Both the position numbers and the translations under genes were made by a program. 64,000 nucleotides of DNA from Circinella umbellata (taxonomy: Eukaryota; Mucoromycota; Mucoromycetes; Mucorales; Lichtheimiaceae). Location: positions 310,001 through 374,000 of the forward strand of contig JAIWNF010000018.1 in NCBI GenBank assembly GCA_025093555.1, read 5' to 3'. This document shows, piece after piece, positions 35,189 through 46,060 of this stretch (position 1 is its first letter; each line of letters begins with the position of its first letter). Below the pieces are notes generated by a model. It worked only from the letters and a program-made list of their open reading frames with translations. It did no database searches and had not been told where the DNA came from.

Positions 35189-36860
35189 ATGTCTCGATTG
35201 GTACCTGTACTTACAACTGATATTCCAGTCTCTCCAGCAACACCTCGTTCTGATATTCAACGTTTAGTTGTTGAAAAACATGAATTTTCTCCACTAACTC
35301 AACCTGTCAATAACAAGATCGCTTTTATATTTTCTCATGCCAATGGATTCCATAAAGAAATGCTTCACCCCCTCATGAAAATGACCATTGAAGCATTCCG
35401 TAAACAACAACAATATAATAAAACTCAATTTGATTTTTATGCTTTCGATGCACGTAACCATGGTGATAGTGCACGTTTGAATGAAGAAAACCTTCATATT
35501 CCAACCTGTCAGTAAAAAAAAAAAAAAAAGTAACCTTTATAATTTCACATGAAAATTTTCATAACTAAAAATAATAAATTTATTTTGGTTAAAAATATTT
35601 AGATTCTTGGTTTGATCATGGTATGGATACTATACAATTAATTGAAGAATTAGAACTTAAAGAAAATTATAATAAAGTCATTGGTGTCGGTCATAGTTTT
35701 GGTGGATCAGCTATGTAAGTTGAAATACTTTTCCCGAAATTTTAGCCATCCAAAGAGATGACTAATAATCAAGACTTTTTGTGTCTCTTTTTTTTAGGAT
35801 TATTGCGGAATTTTTATTTCCAAAGACTTTTGATGGATTATGCATTCTCGAACCAGTTATTGCAAACGTGATTGCTCCTTATCTTCTTCGCGAACAATCT
35901 CCACCTATTAAAGGTGCATTGAAACGTAGAGACGAATGGAAAAGTCGGTAAGTTATTAGTTTCTGTTTTTCTTTTCAAAAGACATCATATTATTATTATT
36001 AAACTGTTTTTTTTTTTTGAAAAAAAATAAAATAAAATAGGGAAGAATGTTTCAAGTCTTTAGATGGTCGACCCTTTTGGCGTGACCTTCATCCAGATGT
36101 TTTAAGAAACTATATTGTAAGGTTTTTTTTTTCTTGTTTCATATACAAAGGACACAAAAATAAATGATAAAAAAAAAGTTTTGTGTTTAAGAACAAGTTA
36201 AAATTTGGGAACATTTACCAACAGTATTGACATATAGGATTACGGATTATATGATACACCTGAAGGTACTGTTAAATTAAAGTGCCCCAAGTTAGAAGAA
36301 CACGTAAGCTTAAAATCATTATTGATATTAACATGAAATATATACATTAAAGAAGAGAAGTGGTTCGATTTTATCTATTTTTGCTAACTGAAAATGAAAA
36401 AAAAAATATATTAGCTCGTATATATGGCTGGTATTTATGGATCAGCAAGTGCTTATGGAAGTCTTCGTTCTTTGTCAATTCCAGTTCACATTGTTCATGC
36501 TATTAGTTCGACATTGTAAGTAAACAGATACCTTTATGAAATGAAGAAATGATAAATAAAGGATTCGTAGTGCTCATATTTGTTACTATCATGTTATTTT
36601 AGTACTGATCCTGATACAGCAAATGACATTAAAGCACAATCTCCAATGCTTACAAATAGTATGGTCGAAGGAACACATATGGTTCCTGGAGAAAACCCTG
36701 CAGTTCTTGGTATGTCAGAAAAGATAATTTAATGTTTTATTTAATATAATTATAATAACACTCTGTTTCTTTTTGTTTATGTGTTTATGTAGTGCCCGAA
36801 ATCGAAAAGTTACTTGAAAGAGTATTAGGTCAAGATGGAATTGTACGAGCTCATCTTTAA
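35189..36860 (+). CDS. Alpha/beta hydrolase, Lpx1-like, with possible peroxisomal signal
   Basis: Exons: 35189-35507, 35603-35714, 35798-35947, 36041-36116, 36238-36303, 36415-36515, 36603-36709 and 36793-36860, giving 332 residues. It has the alpha/beta hydrolase order: an oxyanion-hole segment FSHANGFHKE (about 50-59), DARNHGDS (about 91-98), the nucleophile elbow VGHSFGGSA with Ser as nucleophile, and a late catalytic His in EGTHMVPGE. A cap region carries WRDLHPDVLRNYI. The HANGFHKE and GHSFGG motifs recall the yeast peroxisomal lipase Lpx1 and related fungal hydrolases. The last three residues are Ala-His-Leu, which fits the loose [SAC][KRH][LM] PTS1 pattern. The substrate is not predictable. 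The first donor is GTCAGT rather than GTAAGT-like, but the join restores YSWFDHG. Confidence 0.85.
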
Positions 36861-37903
36861 ATAGATATATAAATTTAAATACTACATATTCCCTTTTCTT
36901 TTTCTTTTTGTTCTTTTATACGTAACCAGATAAATTTTATAGTGTAATTTATTATAATTTAATATCAATATGATTAGGAAAGATCTTTTTTTATTTATGA
37001 CATTCTGCCATGAAATATCTTATTACAGGAAGAAACCTGAGAAATATTCTAAAACAGTTACAATAGTAGCAACTTAAAGGTTTAAAACCACTTTACATTC
37101 TCTCTTCGTTTTATATATTATTACTTTGTGTTTATGTACCGTTTTTACATTTCTATATTTTTTATGATATGTATCAGAAATTTGTATCGAATACAACTTT
37201 TTTTTACCTTGTGTGGACAGTATGGATTTCTAGAATTAAGTCTGGATACCTCTGTCATAACACATGGAGAAATTCAATATCATATAAATAAAATGAATAA
37301 CGGTTGGCTAAATGATCAAAAAATCATATTTATTGTTTACCCTTCCATCCAACACCAGAAAATTCAAGAAGGTCAAAGGTAGCTTAAGTTCAAAAGTTTC
37401 TGCTTTTTGACTTGTATAGTATTATTCAATGCTAATCTCAAACGCTTTCACGTTCCGTACGTATAGCAATATAATTCGACGATTCTAAGTATACACTGGA
37501 ATCTACTGAATTATTATTCCTGCCTCAAATTTTCAATGCATAAGCATAGTCAGTGTCAAAACGTAAATATTTTGAATGACATTCCTTACTGTGAGCTGGT
37601 TTTTTACTCAAATCATAGCTTCTATTTTTCGAAATATAACTATACAATATTAATCTAAAAGCTAAAAACTACAACTTCAACCCTATTTTAAAAACGTTAA
37701 AGTACCATTATAATTTTAATATAATAGAAAGTACATTTTTATTGAAAGAGAGAATATAAGGAAGAAGACCAACTTTGAAAGACATTTCGGTATCATTAAA
37801 AGAAAAGAAAAGAAAAGAAAAAAGATTATATACATTTTTTTTACTATAATATAGTATGAGAAAAAAAGTCTATCCTTAAGAAAAATAGGAGGTGGGCAAA
37901 TTA
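36861..37903. other. Gene-free interval
   Basis: The convergent 3' flanks of the hydrolase and Rab18 genes. One 84-codon forward frame (37128-37382) has no family signal. A short AAAAG microsatellite is at about 37800-37820. Confidence 0.5.
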
Positions 37904-38953
37904 TTAACAGCTACAATAATCTTGTTGAGAACCACCATTGTAATTTGAGTCATCAGTAACCCGTACGTTAGAAGATGAGGTGCCTTGCTTTTGCCAGAGA
38001 TGAGGCGTCTCTACAATCTATATAAAATATGATTAGTATGGCATTATATAATGTGATTATTGTTTTTTAACACGTGCCTTTTCCACTAGTTCTTCAAAAG
38101 TTTCTTTAACTCCAATTTTTGTTTTAGCACTACATTCGATGAAAAGTGTTTGTAATTTACGTGCCAAATCTGCTCCTTCTTTATATGAAACAACGCGCGA
38201 GCCCTCCTATTATATATTATAGATGGATTATTCAAATCAGTTTTTTTTTTGCTGTCTGCTATAAATCTGGCTATACATAGATATATTTACTCTACGTAGA
38301 AATTATATCATAACAATACTAATACTAACCTTATCCACTTTATTACCAACAATCATCTTAACTACATCTTGACTTGAACAATAAGTATTTACTTCATTCC
38401 ACCAAATTTTTAATGCATCAAATGTTTCTCGATTACATACATCGTATACTATTATATTTATTATTTGTTGTCAAAAAACAATAATGTATATTAATATATA
38501 TACGCATTTAACAGTAGAGTTATATAATACCTAAAATAACACCTTGAGCACCTCGATAATAGGAAGAAGTGAGAGTTCGAAAGCGTTCTTGACCAGCAGT
38601 ATCCTATTAAAATAGTTTGTAAGTTGACATCTTTTACCCTAACATAAACACACACCTTTAAAAGTATATATTCAAAGAAAAGTTTACCCAAATTGTTAAT
38701 TTGTATGTTTCACCATGAAGATCCATCATGCTCACTTTGAAATCAACACCTTTAAAACATAGCAAAACGGGTTATAGATTCATTTGGAATAATAATAATA
38801 ATAAATAAAAACCAATGAGAATTTACCAATAGTTGCAGAAACTTCGTCTGGTGGTAAAAAAGTGTCATCAGTGAATCTCAACAATAAAGAACTTTTACCC
38901 ACACCAGAATTTCCAATTAATAATAGTTTCAAAGTTGCTGCTACGTTGGGCAT
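37904..38953 (-). CDS. RAB18: Rab18-like small GTPase
   Basis: Exons (minus): 38953-38827, 38749-38688, 38603-38531, 38448-38330, 38206-38078 and 38017-37904, giving 207 residues. It shows the P-loop GNSGVGKS (about 14-21), switch I with SATIGVDFK, WDTAGQERFRTLTSSYYRG, VGNKVD and ECSAKT. Rab18-type segments are RGAQGVILVYDV and FEELVEKIVETPHLW. The C-terminus CSC is a double-geranylgeranylation motif. Rab18 acts on the ER and lipid droplets. The intron after 38078 starts with GC instead of GT (GCACGT); only this GC-AG splice joins FEELVEK to IVETPHLW in frame. It begins about 600 bases before the Crypton-like gene, on the same strand. Confidence 0.92.
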
Positions 38954-39564
38954 TTTTTTTATACATATATTTTTTTTTTTGGTTCAAATAAAAAAAAGGA
39001 GTTGTGCTGCATGAAAAAAAAATGCGAGCGGTGTAATTTTTACAGTGGGTCTGAGACGAAGGTCCGATCAATTTAGCAGGGCTTCAGACCCACGATGAAA
39101 TTTCTCCCTGTTGAGTACTGTTCCTGAGTTTCTGAGGTTGTTTTCCATGCTAAACTTTCATGTCCACTTTGCTCGATATTTAGTAAACCTTAGTAAACAT
39201 TCCAAAATTTGTCCTGGACATCATACATACATTGCTTTTTTTAAGATATGTTGACGAAGTATTATTTGAGCCCAAAACTGGCAGATACACAGTCTCATTT
39301 ACTCTCAACGTTCACGAACTGGCTGAAATCTTTATGGCACATTGGAAGCCATAATTTTGAAAGTGAGCCACTATTTAAAAATAAGGCATCTAATTTTGAT
39401 ATTGGGTTGTATCAAATGAATATAAGCTAACAAATAATAAAAATGACTATGATATAAATGAAGAATAATAGTATTTGTTATTTATGATTGTTTATGTAGT
39501 ATTAGGCGATTGAAAGTAATGAAAAAAGGGGAATTGAAATAAAAAAATAAATTATTGTTGCTCT
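38954..39564. other. Interval with an inverted repeat hairpin
   Basis: No gene was seen. GTGGGTCTGA at 39045-39054 pairs with TCAGACCCAC at 39084-39093 (10 bp stem, 29 base loop), about 90 bases upstream of the Rab18 start. It could be a structural element or the remnant end of a transposon; no second, outer partner was found. Confidence 0.5.
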
Positions 39565-41795
39565 TTATGTTGTTCTGATATTTTTTTTTTTTGTTAATTT
39601 GTCAATACTTATTTTTAAATCACTTCTTCTATCTTCTAAGACTTGTGCTGCGTCAGAAAAAGAGATATGGCGATCATTTGCGATTTGCTTGACTTCTTCA
39701 TAAATGATTTTCCTTCTGTTGAAGAACCTGGACTCAGTGCTACTTTTTCTCCACTTCGTCTTATACTTTTCTTCAAGACTTCGAACAGAAAGATTTCCCG
39801 CAACTCCATGATCATATTCACGCCATACATCAGTAACTGTACAAAACTTTCTATTCAAAGTTTACTGTGGAGATGATGATGATGATGACGCTGATGGTAG
39901 AGAGGAATTATCGTCTGCAAAATTATTGTCGCTGCTATCTTGGGCTACCTCTCCTGCCGTACTAATTATATTCGATCCATCGCAGTTCATAGGGTTTGGA
40001 GATAAGTATAAAGGTTTCGTAAAAATGCCATTAACAGCGTCCATGAAGTTTGAAAATCCTTTTCGTTGTGATGCATTAACATTATTTATGGTGTTCCTCA
40101 CACCATCAATATCACCCGAGATATTTCCAAATAATGCTCGTAGCACGTCCGTCAGATGGGGTAAAACCCGTTCAACTTGCATATCGAATGGCTCATCTGC
40201 TTCGTTTATGCTTGCAAGCTGAGCAGAAAGGTCAATCTCATATTGCTTATATAATGGATTCTCAAAGATCGAGTGGATCCATAGAAAATGGGTAGGGTGC
40301 TGTTGTTTCAATACAACGGAGTCCTTAATATTTAAAAATAGCCAAGTTAGGAAAACAAATCGATAATAGCACAGTTATGTATCATATATAAGAGTTATTA
40401 CCTGCAGAAAGACATTACGTAAATATTTCAGAAGCACCAAAAAGTTGGGACCTGCAAAATCTTTTTGTATTATACCACGTTCAAACATATTTTCCCAGTG
40501 TGCTATCTCAGGAAATACAAGCCTTTGCAACTCCTCAGAAGGGTCTATCGCGGAACGTGGCAACCAGAACTCACCAGTTTTTTGCGAATAAAGCATGGCT
40601 TGCTTTGGCAAACTTGTTTGGTAGCAGCCCACCATTCTGTCAGAGCCCCATCTCCCAATCCGCCGCTGCTCATTATCTGGAACGTCCTGGTCTGCAATAG
40701 CGCGAAGAGCACTTCCTCGATTTATATGGGTTATCTTGCTGGAGTTGACACCAACAGCATTAAGTGCTTCCATATATCCATCCCGCTGAGTATTATACGT
40801 GATAGGCTTGGTACGATCTAATCCCTTTAGAACATGAATATCATACCAATCTCGACGTGCTGCAAATTGAAGAAATGGCTCATTTTCAATATGCCACCTG
40901 CAAAAGAAATGAAAGGCCATAGCGCCTAGTGGACACACCTCCACACTACGGTGTCGTATGGCAGCACCATACTCCAATCGCCCATGTTGATTTGTTTTGC
41001 CTTTATTCATTGTAATCACGAGTGAGATACATCTGGATGGTCCTTCATCGGCAAGTTCGGTCGAAAACAAATCAGGCAATTGCATCATCCGCTTGGTTTC
41101 ACCACGACTAAGGATAACATGACCCAAACGAAAATCCAATCGGTTACGTAAATGGTGTGGTGTATTACGATTAAATTGGTAGCGAGAAATAAGTCTCAAT
41201 TCATCTAAAGTATAACCATCGTTAAGGGTGTTGGTGCCGCGATCTTCGTATTCAACTCTTCTTCTGATGACATTTTCTCGATCGTAGTCACTAAGAAGAT
41301 TCTTAACAAGAGTACCACAAGCTGGTGGATTTTTGTTACCAAGTACAGCAGCCTGGACAGTTTGCAATGCTCCAACGGCCTTGGCATACCCTGCTAAAAA
41401 TTCTTTCCCCAAACGCTTAGTACTGCCATCTGGTAGTTTACTTTTTTTATTTTTAATATTGCCGGTTCTTGACACTTCTTTCAAAAAAGCAACAAGTTTC
41501 GCTTCACTGACCATGTTTCCATCTTCAAATTCTTGTTTGGCACACCACACCTAAGTCATTATATCATACAAAAAAAAGTATCATAGAAAAATGCATAAAT
41601 TATCATGTAGTAAATTATTTGATATTATAATAACGGCTATTGAAAACTATAACAAACCTCCCAGTGGGCTTGACGCAATTTATACATTTTTTTGGTATTT
41701 GAAGATAAGTTTTCAAGGTGCTTCTCCATAGCCTCCTTGACTTCTTTTTCAAGATATGATTGATTGCGCTCATTGATGATTGAAGATGAAGACAT
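39565..41795 (-). pseudogene. Crypton-type tyrosine recombinase with GCR1-like DNA-binding domain, interrupted by one stop
   Basis: Exons (minus): 41795-41658, 41550-40402 and 40323-39565. The frame is open for 582 codons to a TAA at 39864-39862 and then continues in the same frame for 97 more codons. The first part has an N-terminal SAM-like helix region (KKMYKLRQAHWEVWCAKQEF) and a tyrosine-recombinase core: SLVITMNKGKTNQHGRLE, THINRGS (H-x-x-R) and GRWGSDRMVGCYQTSLP with the candidate nucleophile Tyr. The part after the stop is a GCR1-like DNA-binding domain (VTDVWREYDHGVAGNLSVRS ... TKWRKSS). Cryptons combine these two modules and move by recombination. A domesticated gene ending at the first stop is the alternative. 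The Ser-rich tract just before the stop looks like an ordinary linker. Confidence 0.75.
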
Positions 41796-41881
41796 TATAA
41801 ATTCAATTGAAATAAATAAATAATACAAGAGAAAAGGCAAAAAAAAAAAAAAAACTTTTTACTTTAATAGTTCTTTATATA

Positions 41882-42480
41882 CAGAGGATCCCTGTTAGTT
41901 TCATAGGGGCCATTTTCCATTTTTTTCGTGAAAATAAGGGGCTGTGAAAATTAACAGGAGCTATGGAATTTTTTCATACGTTGAATACTTCAGCTCACTG
42001 CTGTACATATATCTTTTTTTAATGTGTTAAATTAATAAACTATTTTTACCTATGTGCTTGTTCTTAATGCATTTTTGTTACTATTTCTTTTTCTTATTTG
42101 ACCATGTCTATACGTAACTTTTTTTTTTAAAAAAAAAAGCTATACATAGATCCAAGAGCTGCAGAGATCATTTTTTTTTACATCTTTACTGTTATACAGA
42201 GGGTCCGCGTTAATTTCACAGAGGCAATTTTTTCATTTTTTCTGTGAAAATAAAGGGCTGCGAAAATTGGTGGATACTATTTCAAAGAATGTGCATATAT
42301 TGAATATTTCAAGTCACTATTATCTTTTAAAATATCTAAATATTAATTAATGAATTAAATCTGTGTGCTTGTTCTCTATGCGTTTTTGAAACACTCAATT
42401 TTTTTATTCGAGCACATCCTTAACCATTTTTTTCTATAAAAAAAAGAGCTGATATATCTAGTCCCAAGAGCTGCAAGCAT
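41882..42480 (+). repeat. Two direct copies of a segment of about 290 bp
   Basis: Copy 1 (41882-42178) and copy 2 (42198-42480) share CAGAGGRTCC near the start, then GTGAAAATAA with GGGCTG, and later TGTGCTTGTTCT, a T/A-rich palindromic tract and an AAGAGCTGCA end. The identity is clear but imperfect, indicating an old duplication. Confidence 0.65.
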
Positions 42481-43008
42481 ATTTATATTCTTTTCATCTC
42501 CATTGGCTATTATATATATTCTACTCTATATGTATCAAAATGACACCAACCAAATCACACCTTAGCTTCTTGACAGCTGAGCTGAATGAGAAGATGGAAA
42601 AGACTTCAGCCATGAACCATAACAAATTGATCACTGGCAATACAGAATAAAAATGAATGAGTTCAATCTGTTTAAGACACGTAACATTATTATGATATCC
42701 AAAGGGTTAAAGTGAGAAAAATAACAACCAAATAAATCTTGTATAGACTTCTATGAAAAAACATGCAACAGAGATAATAGAAAAAAGCAGTCCATTCTTT
42801 ATAATAATCTAACTGTAATCCTTATATTTATCATATAAATAATTGTTTTTAATTATATCCGTTAAGGATTCAATGCCGTTAGATGCTATGAAAGTGAAAT
42901 AAAAGGGGACGTGAAAATTTTATTATGTTATTTTTACCATTCCTTGATTTTTGATGAAGTTAATGAGGTGTGAAATTTAACAGATGTGAAATTAACGAGG
43001 ATCCTCTG
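41882..43008. mobile_element. Repeat block bounded by inverted CAGAGGATCC ends
   Basis: The left end at 41882 reads CAGAGGATCCCTGTTAGTTT. The right end at 43008, read on the minus strand, begins CAGAGGATCCTCGTTAATTT. Outside the left end is TA and outside the right end CA, so a TA duplication is not perfect. Inside, two direct copies of a segment of about 290 bases follow each other (41882-42178 and 42198-42480). No transposase frame exists. The right 66 bases recur at 1518-1583. It is probably a non-autonomous DNA element or a nested pair of them. Confidence 0.55.
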
Positions 43009-43257
43009 CATATTGAGTTTATCAAATAAGACCCGCACTGAAAATACTATTTATAACACATCGGAATTTGAGGGATGTAACTAGGTTGAGATAAGGAGAC
43101 GGAGGAAGAATAATATGGGAAGAATAAAGTAATGCGAGCCTGCACCAATGTTTATTGGTACACGTAAAGAGACAACGGGAGAGAGACAGTGGACGACGAT
43201 ACTTGGACAACCTTGGGCTTGACAAGCGGTACCGATCGATAGAATAGTCAGAATACA

Positions 43258-44330
43258 GTGTTATTGAAGTTTTTTTTTTTTTTTTTTTTTGTTGATATGG
43301 TATGGTGAAATGGATTATGGCGGTTCGTAAGTAAGTAATGAGTGCGATTGAGATAGCAAGCAATGAATGTTATGACTGATACTATCCCTGTCGAAGGAAC
43401 TGTGTCAAAAAAGGAAGGGCCAATGAGCACTCCAGATTCCATGAAGAATACAAGAAACAATAGTGTGGCTACTAACGCGAGAAAAATGGCAGAATGAACA
43501 TCGTCGGTGGTAGGAGTGAAGAAGAGAAATAACTCGGACCAAAGAAAACACCAAATGTTCCATTTAATAGGACAGGTATAAAGAAAGTGGAGAAGAGTGT
43601 CAAGAGAATTGTTATTACAAACTGAACATACATCAGATGGATGAAAGTGTGGTAAGATAACGTGCAAGTTGACTTTGCATGAGAGTGATTGATGTAACGC
43701 TCGGTGCCAGAGGTTACGTACTTGGGGTAAGATAGGTTCGGTCCAAAAACGACGCCACCGCCTCACTTCCGAAGGTCCTATAAATGAAGTGTGAGGATTA
43801 CGTAAAACGTTAGTAATGACAGCAGTAGACACCCATGTCAGCCCAAGTAGCAAAAAAAAACTACGAGTATTCTCGGTATCTGAGTTATTCAGCACATTCT
43901 GTGCGTTAGATCAGCATACTGTGTATTAGGTAGTCTGCCTAAAATAGCAAAGCTGCGACCTCCAAACCAACCTCCACTAGGTTCTTCATATAGGCACATT
44001 TGGAGAGCGTTCCCATAAGGAGAGAGACATGAACGGAGAACAGTTTCTAAAGCATCGCGAGGTATAATTGGAAGTTCTTTTATAACTTGATGATCTGGAG
44101 GAAGAGAACGGACAGCAGGATATGACATTAAATCGGAAACGGCAAGCGGTGTAAGACAAGCTTGCTCACAAGTTTCAATATAAGCTCAACTATAATTCGA
44201 CCATTTTCCCGATGAGTACCAATGGGGAAGGCCATACGAGCTTTATTGTGAAAAACTTTTGGGTCTAGTTTGTCTTCAGTAACGTCGTATAATACACTGA
44301 ATTCTTCGGTGCCACGACGATACATATGTA
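43258..44330 (-). pseudogene. Truncated LINE (non-LTR retrotransposon): ORF1 scrap plus C-terminal reverse-transcriptase region
   Basis: On the minus strand an ORF1-like part comes first (44325 to about 43890): YRRGTEEFSVLYDVTEDKLD, then a one-base frame change near 44165, then YGNALQMCLYEEPSGGWFGG and LPNTQYADLTHRM. It passes directly into the C-terminal part of ORF2 (about 43895-43500): RRWRRFWTEPILPQVRNLWH, VCSVCNNNSLDTLLHFLYTC and PIKWNIWCFLW, the Cys/His zinc-binding region typical after the polymerase in Mucorales LINEs. The endonuclease and polymerase between them are missing. A run of about 20 A (plus-strand T at 43268-43291) lies downstream on the minus strand, where a LINE poly(A) tail would be. 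Confidence 0.65.
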
Positions 44331-44841
44331 CAGGTGGCCCATTAGAGGATGCAGATGGTGGATTATGACTAGATGGCGTATTTCTTTTTTTTTAACATTC
44401 TAGTAATAGATACTGGCTATTTTTTCTTTTCTACAAATAATTTTTATATGGTTGATGGTGTAAAAGATGATGACTAACAAATAGATCAAGTATACTCCCC
44501 CACTACACAGAAGTTGTTTTTTTTGGGGGGGGGGTTGGGGGTTGGGAATTAACTAGGAGTATTTGTAATTAGCTTTTGAGGAAGGTTATGTTTTATACCA
44601 ATAATTAAATGGACACAAATGTTCGAGTTTATTTACAGTTGTTTCAAATAGTCTAGTGTAAAAGCTAATTAGAATAAAATTCGTTTTCGAAAATAATATT
44701 ATAGCAATCGATTCAATTTAATATGATAAAGAATGGTATATACGTAATTTTATTTTTTATACTTTTTTAAGAATATGTATATGTATATGTTATCGTTTTT
44801 GTTGTGTGTGTGTGTATATATGTGTATTATGGTTTATTTTT

Positions 44842-45649
44842 TTATGAATAAACATCATCTGTCAATGTGAGATTGACAACAATATCCCCTACTGGTTCAA
44901 CTTCAATCTTGTCAAGAGCTTTTTGAATATCACCCATTGCTTTAGATAACCATTTTACATCATCTGTATCTTGATATGGCCTTGCAAGTGCCAATATATC
45001 TGTTGGTGGTGGTGAAGAAGATGAATTGATTCCATTCATAGAAGGTACATTTGTTGTTATGTTATCTGGAAGTTGTCTTAATAATTGTTTATATCGTTCT
45101 GCTCGCTCTTCCACATCTTGACTTTGTAATGGATCAGCTTGTGTACTTGATATATCAATCAAATTACTATGTAATTAAATTTACCGAGAAGGTTATTTTT
45201 TTTTTTTTTGAGTTTGAGTTTGATTATATTGACACTAAATATATCAAAAGTACTTTTATATAGAGAAGGAAAAATAAATATAAAAAAGACATACTGTGTT
45301 GTTCGTTCAATAATGTCATTCCAAAATTCTTGTTCCTTTTTTACATCAATGGTATCATATGTATTATAATTCATTTGCCTATTCATATTTTCATTAAAGC
45401 AATTAAGTCCTAGTTTTCCCGAGTTTTTTTTTTCAATCATATCGAAGAAAAACGTGATTCTATTGCTTATTTACCCTGTGTTATCCGAAAGTTCATTTCG
45501 TAATAATGGAGCATTCACATCGTCCTAAGTAAAAATATACAAGTATATATTATTTTTAATATGGGCCTTTTTAAAAAGATAAATAAAAACAGATTCAGCA
45601 ACAATTAGCTTACCTCGTCATGAGTTTCTTTGCTTCCACAGCAGCCCAT
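44842..45649 (-). CDS. LAMTOR1: LAMTOR1-like Ragulator/EGO scaffold protein
   Basis: Exons (minus): 45649-45614, 45524-45475, 45378-45295 and 45166-44842, giving 164 residues. The start MGCCGSKETHDE carries Gly2 for myristoylation and Cys3/Cys4 for palmitoylation, as in animal LAMTOR1 and the functional yeast counterpart Meh1/Ego1. The middle matches LAMTOR1: ERTTHNLIDISSTQADPLQS and EERAERYKQLLRQL, then DVKWLSKAMGDIQKALDKIE and a short beta end. The length (161 in human) agrees. The protein anchors the Rag GTPases to the lysosome or vacuole for TORC1 nutrient signalling. It is mostly intrinsically disordered, so the call rests on the lipidation motif plus the two helical segments. Confidence 0.82.
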
Positions 45650-46060
45650 TGTAAAAGGGTTTAAAAAAAACGTTGAAGTCCAGATATAGTTTTTTGTTCT
45701 GTGTAAAAAGACGAGAAAAATCCAGAACAAGAAATTTTATTTTTCGAATTCAAAAAAGTATTCAGGTTACAAAAATTGCTTAGACCCTAGTGTATCCATG
45801 ACAACAAATTTAATGAGTATGTATGTATCTTAGAAACTATAGTTTATTATAGTGAATTATATCATTATGCAGGCGGCCAATCAAGCGGATTTATTAAAAA
45901 GCTCATAAATTATTATCATCTAGTCAAGCAGAAACAAAAAAAAAAAAAATTCCTTTCCATCCATTGTTACCCCATCATACATCATAAATAATACCAAAAG
46001 AATATGAAAAGAAAAAAAAAAACCAAAACACTCTTTTTATACAAGAACAAAAAAATAAAT
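45650..46060. other. Short gene-free interval
   Basis: The promoter side of the LAMTOR1-like gene and the 3' side of the LYR gene. It contains A-rich tracts (about 45935-45950 and 46009-46022) and nothing else recognised. Confidence 0.5.

Noticed and set aside
37128..37382. 84-codon forward frame downstream of the hydrolase
   Set aside because: Phe/Tyr-rich, no family, lies in the 3' flank between convergent genes.
39045..39093. Hairpin as a transcription terminator
   Set aside because: It lies upstream of the Rab18 start and eukaryotic polymerase II does not use such terminators; recorded only as an inverted repeat.
39850..39868. A 15-base GTAAAC...TAG 'intron' that would remove the Crypton stop in frame
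   Set aside because: Far below the minimal length of spliceosomal introns; every other intron in the window is about 50 bases or more.
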